DNA of 8,801 nt from Comamonadaceae bacterium (GTDB taxonomy: Bacteria > Pseudomonadota > Gammaproteobacteria > Burkholderiales > Burkholderiaceae_C), in contig CANGZO010000090.1 of assembly GCA_947458305.1 (NCBI GenBank), positions 1 through 8,801 of the forward strand. The letters run 5' to 3'. A program made the translations under genes and the position numbers. Numbering within the stretch: position 1 is the first letter of the stretch; the number at the start of each line of letters is the position of its first letter. Positions 6,146 through 8,801 of the stretch are shown here, piece by piece. The notes under the pieces were generated by a model. It searched no databases, was not told where the DNA came from, and worked only from the letters and a program-made list of their open reading frames with translations.

Positions 6146-7828
6146 TCAGCTTTGTACCGCTTTGCGGGCGGTGGGTTGGGAAGGGGTTTGCAGCATTTCG
6201 CGTGCATGGGCCAAGGTGGTGGCGGACAACTTTTCGCCGCCCAACATGCGGGCGATTTCGCTCACGCGTTCTTCGCCAGATACGCCGCGAACTTGGCTGC
6301 TGACCTGGCCATTGGCTGCGGCTTTGCTGACCAGCAGGTGGTGGTCGGCGCAGGCGGCCACTTGGGGCAAGTGGGTGACCGCCAGCACTTGACGGTGTTG
6401 GCCCAGTTGCCTCATCAGGCGACCCACGGTTTCGGCCACAGCGCCGCCCACACCCGAATCGACCTCGTCAAAAATCAAGGTGCCCGCTTCGCCCAGTTCG
6501 CTGGTGGTGACTGCAATGGCCAGCGCGATGCGAGAGAGCTCGCCACCCGAGGCCACTTTGCCCACGGGCCGGGGCGTGCTGCCTGCATGCCCGGCGACCA
6601 AAAAGCTCACTTCTTCCAGGCCGTGCTGAGCAGGCGCATCCAGTGTTTGCAGCTGCACCTCAAAGCGGCCGCCTTGCATGCCCAGTTGTTGCATGGCGCT
6701 GCTGACGGCTTGGGCCAGGGGCTTCGCCGCTTTTTGGCGTTGCTGTGACACGGCTTTAGCCGCTTGCATACAGGCTTTGTGTGCGACTTGTTCGGCTTTT
6801 TGAAGGCTGTCCAGGTCGGCTGCGGCATCGAGTTGCGCCAGTTCTTGTCGCCAAGTTTGCAAGCTCAGCGGCAGTTCGTCCGGGGTTTTTTTGTAGCGGC
6901 GAGCCAGCGACAACCAAAGGCCCATGCGCTCGTCGAGCAATGCCAGTTGGGCCGGGTCCAGATCGGTTTTGCGCAAATAGGCGTGCAGGCTGTAAGCCAC
7001 GTCTTCGGCTTGGGCTTGGGCCGAAGTCAGGACCTCGGCCAAGGCGTTGAACTCGGGTTCAAACTCCCCCAGCGATTGCAGGGTCTGGATGGCGCGTGCC
7101 AGCTGACGCAACGCGCCGCCATCATCGTCTCCTTCGAGCAGCAGCGTGCCTTGGTTGGCCCCGTCGATCAAGGCCTGTGCATTGGCCAAGCGGCTGTGCT
7201 GGGTGCTCAGCTCCTGCCATTCATCCACTTGCGGGTTCAGCTTTTCCAGCTCGCCAATTTGCCAGGCCAGCCGCTCGCGTTCGCTGGTCAATGTGCTTTG
7301 CGCTTGCACCGCGTCGGTCAAGGCTTGTTGCGCTTGTCGCCATGATTGCCAAGCGGCTTTCAAAGGGCGGTGATCGATGCCCGCGTAGGCATCCAGCAAG
7401 CCGCGCACCGCGTCGGGCCGGGTCAGACTTTGCCAAGCGTGCTGGCCGTGGATGTCCAAAAGCTGCTCACCCAGTTCGCGCAGCTGCGTGGCGGTGGCGG
7501 GGCTGCCGTTGATCCAGGCGCGGCTTTTGCCCGCAGTGTCGACCGTGCGGCGCAGCAGCAAAGCTGGGTTCGCATCAAAGCCAGCCACTTCCAGCCAAGA
7601 TTGGATGGCGGGGGTAGTGTCAAATTCGGCACAGACTTCGCAGCGGCTGGCGCCTTCACGCACCACGCCCGATTCGGAGCGAGAGCCCAAAGCCAGTTGC
7701 AAGGCGTCGATCAAAATCGATTTGCCGGCTCCCGTTTCGCCCGTCAGGACACTGAAGCCTTGGGCCAAATCCAGTTCCAGGGTTCGCACGATCACAAAGT
7801 CGCGCAAGGTGATGTGCGTCAGTGCCAT
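6146..7828 (-). CDS. recN: DNA repair protein RecN (SMC-like ATPase)
   Basis: RecN is a cohesin-like ATPase that acts early in recombinational repair of double-strand breaks. The 560-aa product is the usual length. The N-terminal half-ATPase has Walker A GETGAGKS (30-37) and the family block DIHGQH (125-130). Two long helical, coiled-coil-like stretches (about 155-220 and 310-390) form the arm. The C-terminal half has the ABC signature ASGGELSR (426-433), Walker B TLIFDEVD (450-457) and the VTHLPQVA switch region (484-491). The ATG at 7828 follows the nadK stop by 3 bp (TGA GCC ATG). An AAGG inside the end of nadK, about 10 nt upstream, can serve as its ribosome site. I saw no LexA box, but with so little upstream space any damage control would act at the nadK promoter or an internal one. 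The gene is intact. Confidence 0.97.
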   Translation of the reverse strand: MALTHITLRDFVIVRTLELDLAQGFSVLTGETGAGKSILIDALQLALGSRSESGVVREGASRCEVCAEFDTTPAIQSWLEVAGFDANPALLLRRTVDTAGKSRAWINGSPATATQLRELGEQLLDIHGQHAWQSLTRPDAVRGLLDAYAGIDHRPLKAAWQSWRQAQQALTDAVQAQSTLTSERERLAWQIGELEKLNPQVDEWQELSTQHSRLANAQALIDGANQGTLLLEGDDDGGALRQLARAIQTLQSLGEFEPEFNALAEVLTSAQAQAEDVAYSLHAYLRKTDLDPAQLALLDERMGLWLSLARRYKKTPDELPLSLQTWRQELAQLDAAADLDSLQKAEQVAHKACMQAAKAVSQQRQKAAKPLAQAVSSAMQQLGMQGGRFEVQLQTLDAPAQHGLEEVSFLVAGHAGSTPRPVGKVASGGELSRIALAIAVTTSELGEAGTLIFDEVDSGVGGAVAETVGRLMRQLGQHRQVLAVTHLPQVAACADHHLLVSKAAANGQVSSQVRGVSGEERVSEIARMLGGEKLSATTLAHAREMLQTPSQPTARKAVQS

Positions 7829-7831
7829 GGC

Positions 7832-8725
7832 TCAAGCGCCTTCATTCCAGTGCATTTTTTTGCGCAGGGTGTCAAAGTAGTTCCAACCCGCGGGGTGCAA
7901 AAACCGCACCGTGTGCTCAGAGCGCTTGACCACGATCCGGTCACCCAAAATCAGGTCGGCCAGAGACTGCATGTCGAAATTGGCGCTGACGTAACGCCCC
8001 GCCACGATCTCGATGCTGATCTCAGACGACTCGGGCAAGACAATGGGGCGGTTAGACAGCGTGTGCGGTGCAATCGGCGCCATGACCCAGCCGCCAATGG
8101 CTGGGTGCATCAATGGCCCACCCACAGACAAAGAATACGCGGTGGAACCTGTGGGCGTGGCGATGATCAGGCCGTCTGCGCGTTGGTTGGACACAAATCG
8201 GCCATCGACCTCAACCCTCAGTTCCACCATCCCCGAAGTGCCGCCGCGGTTGACCACCACATCGTTCATGGCCAAAGCGCTGAAAACGCAGCGTTGGTCG
8301 CGCATGACGTGGGCTTGCAGCAGGCTGCGGTCTTCGGTTTGGTGGTGGCCCTGCAGCATGGGCAGCAATACGTCCTGATAGCTTTGCAGGGGAATGTCGG
8401 TGATGAAACCGAGCCGCCCTTGGTTGATGCCCATCAGGGGCAGGCCGAAGCGGGCCATTTGGCGACCAATGCCCAGCATGGTGCCATCGCCCCCAATGAC
8501 CAAGCCCAGATCACACTGTTTGCCGATCTCGGTCATCTCCAGCGCAGGGTACTGGTTCATGCCCGTGTGCGAGGCCGTTTCTTGGTCCAGCACCACATCG
8601 CAGCCTTGCCGCGTCAGGAACTGGGCCACGTCGTCCAGCGCACGGCGAGAGCTTTCCAGCGCGCCGCCATGCGCGGTGGTGTGGTATTTGCCAAAAAGTG
8701 CAACGTGACGGAACTTGGATCTCAT
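7832..8725 (-). CDS. nadK: NAD kinase
   Basis: The enzyme phosphorylates NAD to NADP in the cytosol, setting the NADPH supply. The 297-aa product is of normal length. It contains GGDGTML (78-84) with catalytic D80, the substrate block AMNDVV (152-157; N154, D155) and the diagnostic PTGSTAYSLSVGGPL (191-205), followed by LSNRPIVLP (223-231). The ATG at 8725 gives MRSKFRHVALFGK. An in-frame TTG at 8731 would add two residues and is less likely. There is no recognisable Shine-Dalgarno before the ATG; a TGn-TGTAAT element sits 6 nt upstream instead. It is the first gene of the leftward nadK-recN-rapZ cluster and diverges from hrcA with only 28 bp between the two ATGs. Confidence 0.97.
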   Translation of the reverse strand: MRSKFRHVALFGKYHTTAHGGALESSRRALDDVAQFLTRQGCDVVLDQETASHTGMNQYPALEMTEIGKQCDLGLVIGGDGTMLGIGRQMARFGLPLMGINQGRLGFITDIPLQSYQDVLLPMLQGHHQTEDRSLLQAHVMRDQRCVFSALAMNDVVVNRGGTSGMVELRVEVDGRFVSNQRADGLIIATPTGSTAYSLSVGGPLMHPAIGGWVMAPIAPHTLSNRPIVLPESSEISIEIVAGRYVSANFDMQSLADLILGDRIVVKRSEHTVRFLHPAGWNYFDTLRKKMHWNEGA

Positions 8726-8731
8726 TCGCAA

Positions 8732-8740
8732 ATTACATCA
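8732..8740 (-). promoter_or_regulatory. Possible extended -10 of nadK
   Basis: On the minus strand the sequence is TGA-TGTAAT, a TGn extension plus a hexamer with 5 of 6 matches to TATAAT. The hexamer ends 6 nt before the nadK ATG, so transcription would begin at about the first base of the codon. A -35 at 17 bp would read CTAGCA, which is poor, but extended -10 promoters can tolerate that. Pattern match only. Confidence 0.35.
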
Positions 8741-8741
8741 T

Positions 8742-8747
8742 TAAAAT
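8742..8747 (+). promoter_or_regulatory. Possible -10 element of hrcA
   Basis: TAAAAT (5 of 6 matches to TATAAT) ends 6 nt before the hrcA ATG. TTGGAT at 8715-8720 resembles a -35, but the 21-bp spacer is too long for a good sigma-70 promoter. A heat-shock sigma factor promoter could be involved and would not be recognised by this comparison. Weak call. Confidence 0.25.
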
Positions 8748-8753
8748 GACCGC

Positions 8754-8801
8754 ATGCTAGATGATCGTGCCAAGTTATTGCTCAAAGCGCTGGTGGAACG
8801 C
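8754..8801 (+). CDS. hrcA: Heat-inducible transcription repressor HrcA (5' end only)
   Basis: Only 16 codons are inside the window: MLDDRAKLLLKALVER, running off the right edge in frame. This matches the N-terminus I know for HrcA of Comamonadaceae, where the winged-helix domain begins with D-R-x-x-x-L-L-K-x-L-V-E. HrcA represses groESL and dnaK-type genes by binding CIRCE inverted repeats. nadK divergent from hrcA is a recurrent betaproteobacterial arrangement and supports the call. No CIRCE element (TTAGCACTC arms) is seen upstream, so autorepression through that site is not indicated here. No Shine-Dalgarno precedes the ATG. Confidence 0.82.
   Translation, partial: MLDDRAKLLLKALVER

Noticed and set aside
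7346..8749. 467-codon open frame on the plus strand antisense to nadK and recN
   Set aside because: It is the reverse-complement shadow of two unmistakable genes in GC-rich DNA. The translation is low-complexity in Q, H, G and R with no recognisable domain or start signal.
8726..8753. CIRCE operator for HrcA autoregulation
   Set aside because: No TTAGCACTC/GAGTGCTAA arms are present in the gap or the nearby visible sequence.
8746..8760. Four-codon ORF (MTAC, then TAG) overlapping the hrcA start, possible leader peptide
   Set aside because: Too short to distinguish from chance, with no ribosome site. It would also overlap the candidate -10 element.
1..8801. Mobile element, CRISPR array, defence or biosynthetic island
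   Set aside because: No transposase, integrase, phage, Cas or toxin-antitoxin sequence was recognised, no direct-repeat array is visible, and all genes are housekeeping with intact motifs.

Overview
This is an ordinary chromosomal housekeeping segment, most likely from a betaproteobacterium of the order Burkholderiales, probably family Comamonadaceae. That placement rests on moderately high GC, on the protein sequences, and on two gene neighbourhoods I associate with that group: lolB-ispE-tRNA-Gln on one side and nadK divergent from hrcA on the other. I cannot name a genus from the sequence alone. No mobile element, CRISPR array, phage gene or defence system is visible, and the genes that lie fully inside the window look intact.

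Layout, left to right. Positions 33-3280 form a leftward cluster. It is transcribed in the order: an exported tetratricopeptide-repeat protein (1547-3280), lolB (outer-membrane lipoprotein receptor, 1018-1506), ispE (isoprenoid precursor kinase, 142-987) and tRNA-Gln(TTG) (33-109). Gaps are 30-40 bp, which suggests one transcription unit. Positions 3351-5191 hold a rightward pair, mutM-mutY, overlapping by one base. These are the two glycosylases of the 8-oxoguanine (GO) repair system. Positions 5192-5285 are a convergent intergenic gap containing a clear double-palindrome element. Positions 5286-8725 form a second leftward cluster, transcribed nadK, then recN, then rapZ, with 2-3 bp gaps. The window ends with the first 16 codons of hrcA on the plus strand (8754-8801), divergent from nadK across only 28 bp.

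How the genes relate. MutM removes 8-oxoG opposite C, and MutY removes A misinserted opposite 8-oxoG, so the pair is a compact oxidative-damage repair operon. The facing cluster carries RecN (double-strand-break repair), NAD kinase (NADP supply) and RapZ (RNA-binding regulator of cell-envelope sugar synthesis). The left cluster serves the cell envelope and isoprenoid synthesis, plus a glutamine tRNA.

I found no undescribed system. The observations most worth checking are two. First, the paired REP-like palindromes between mutY and rapZ. Second, three genes (the TPR gene, nadK, hrcA) each show a -10-like hexamer exactly 6 nt before the ATG with no convincing Shine-Dalgarno, the spacing expected of leaderless mRNAs.
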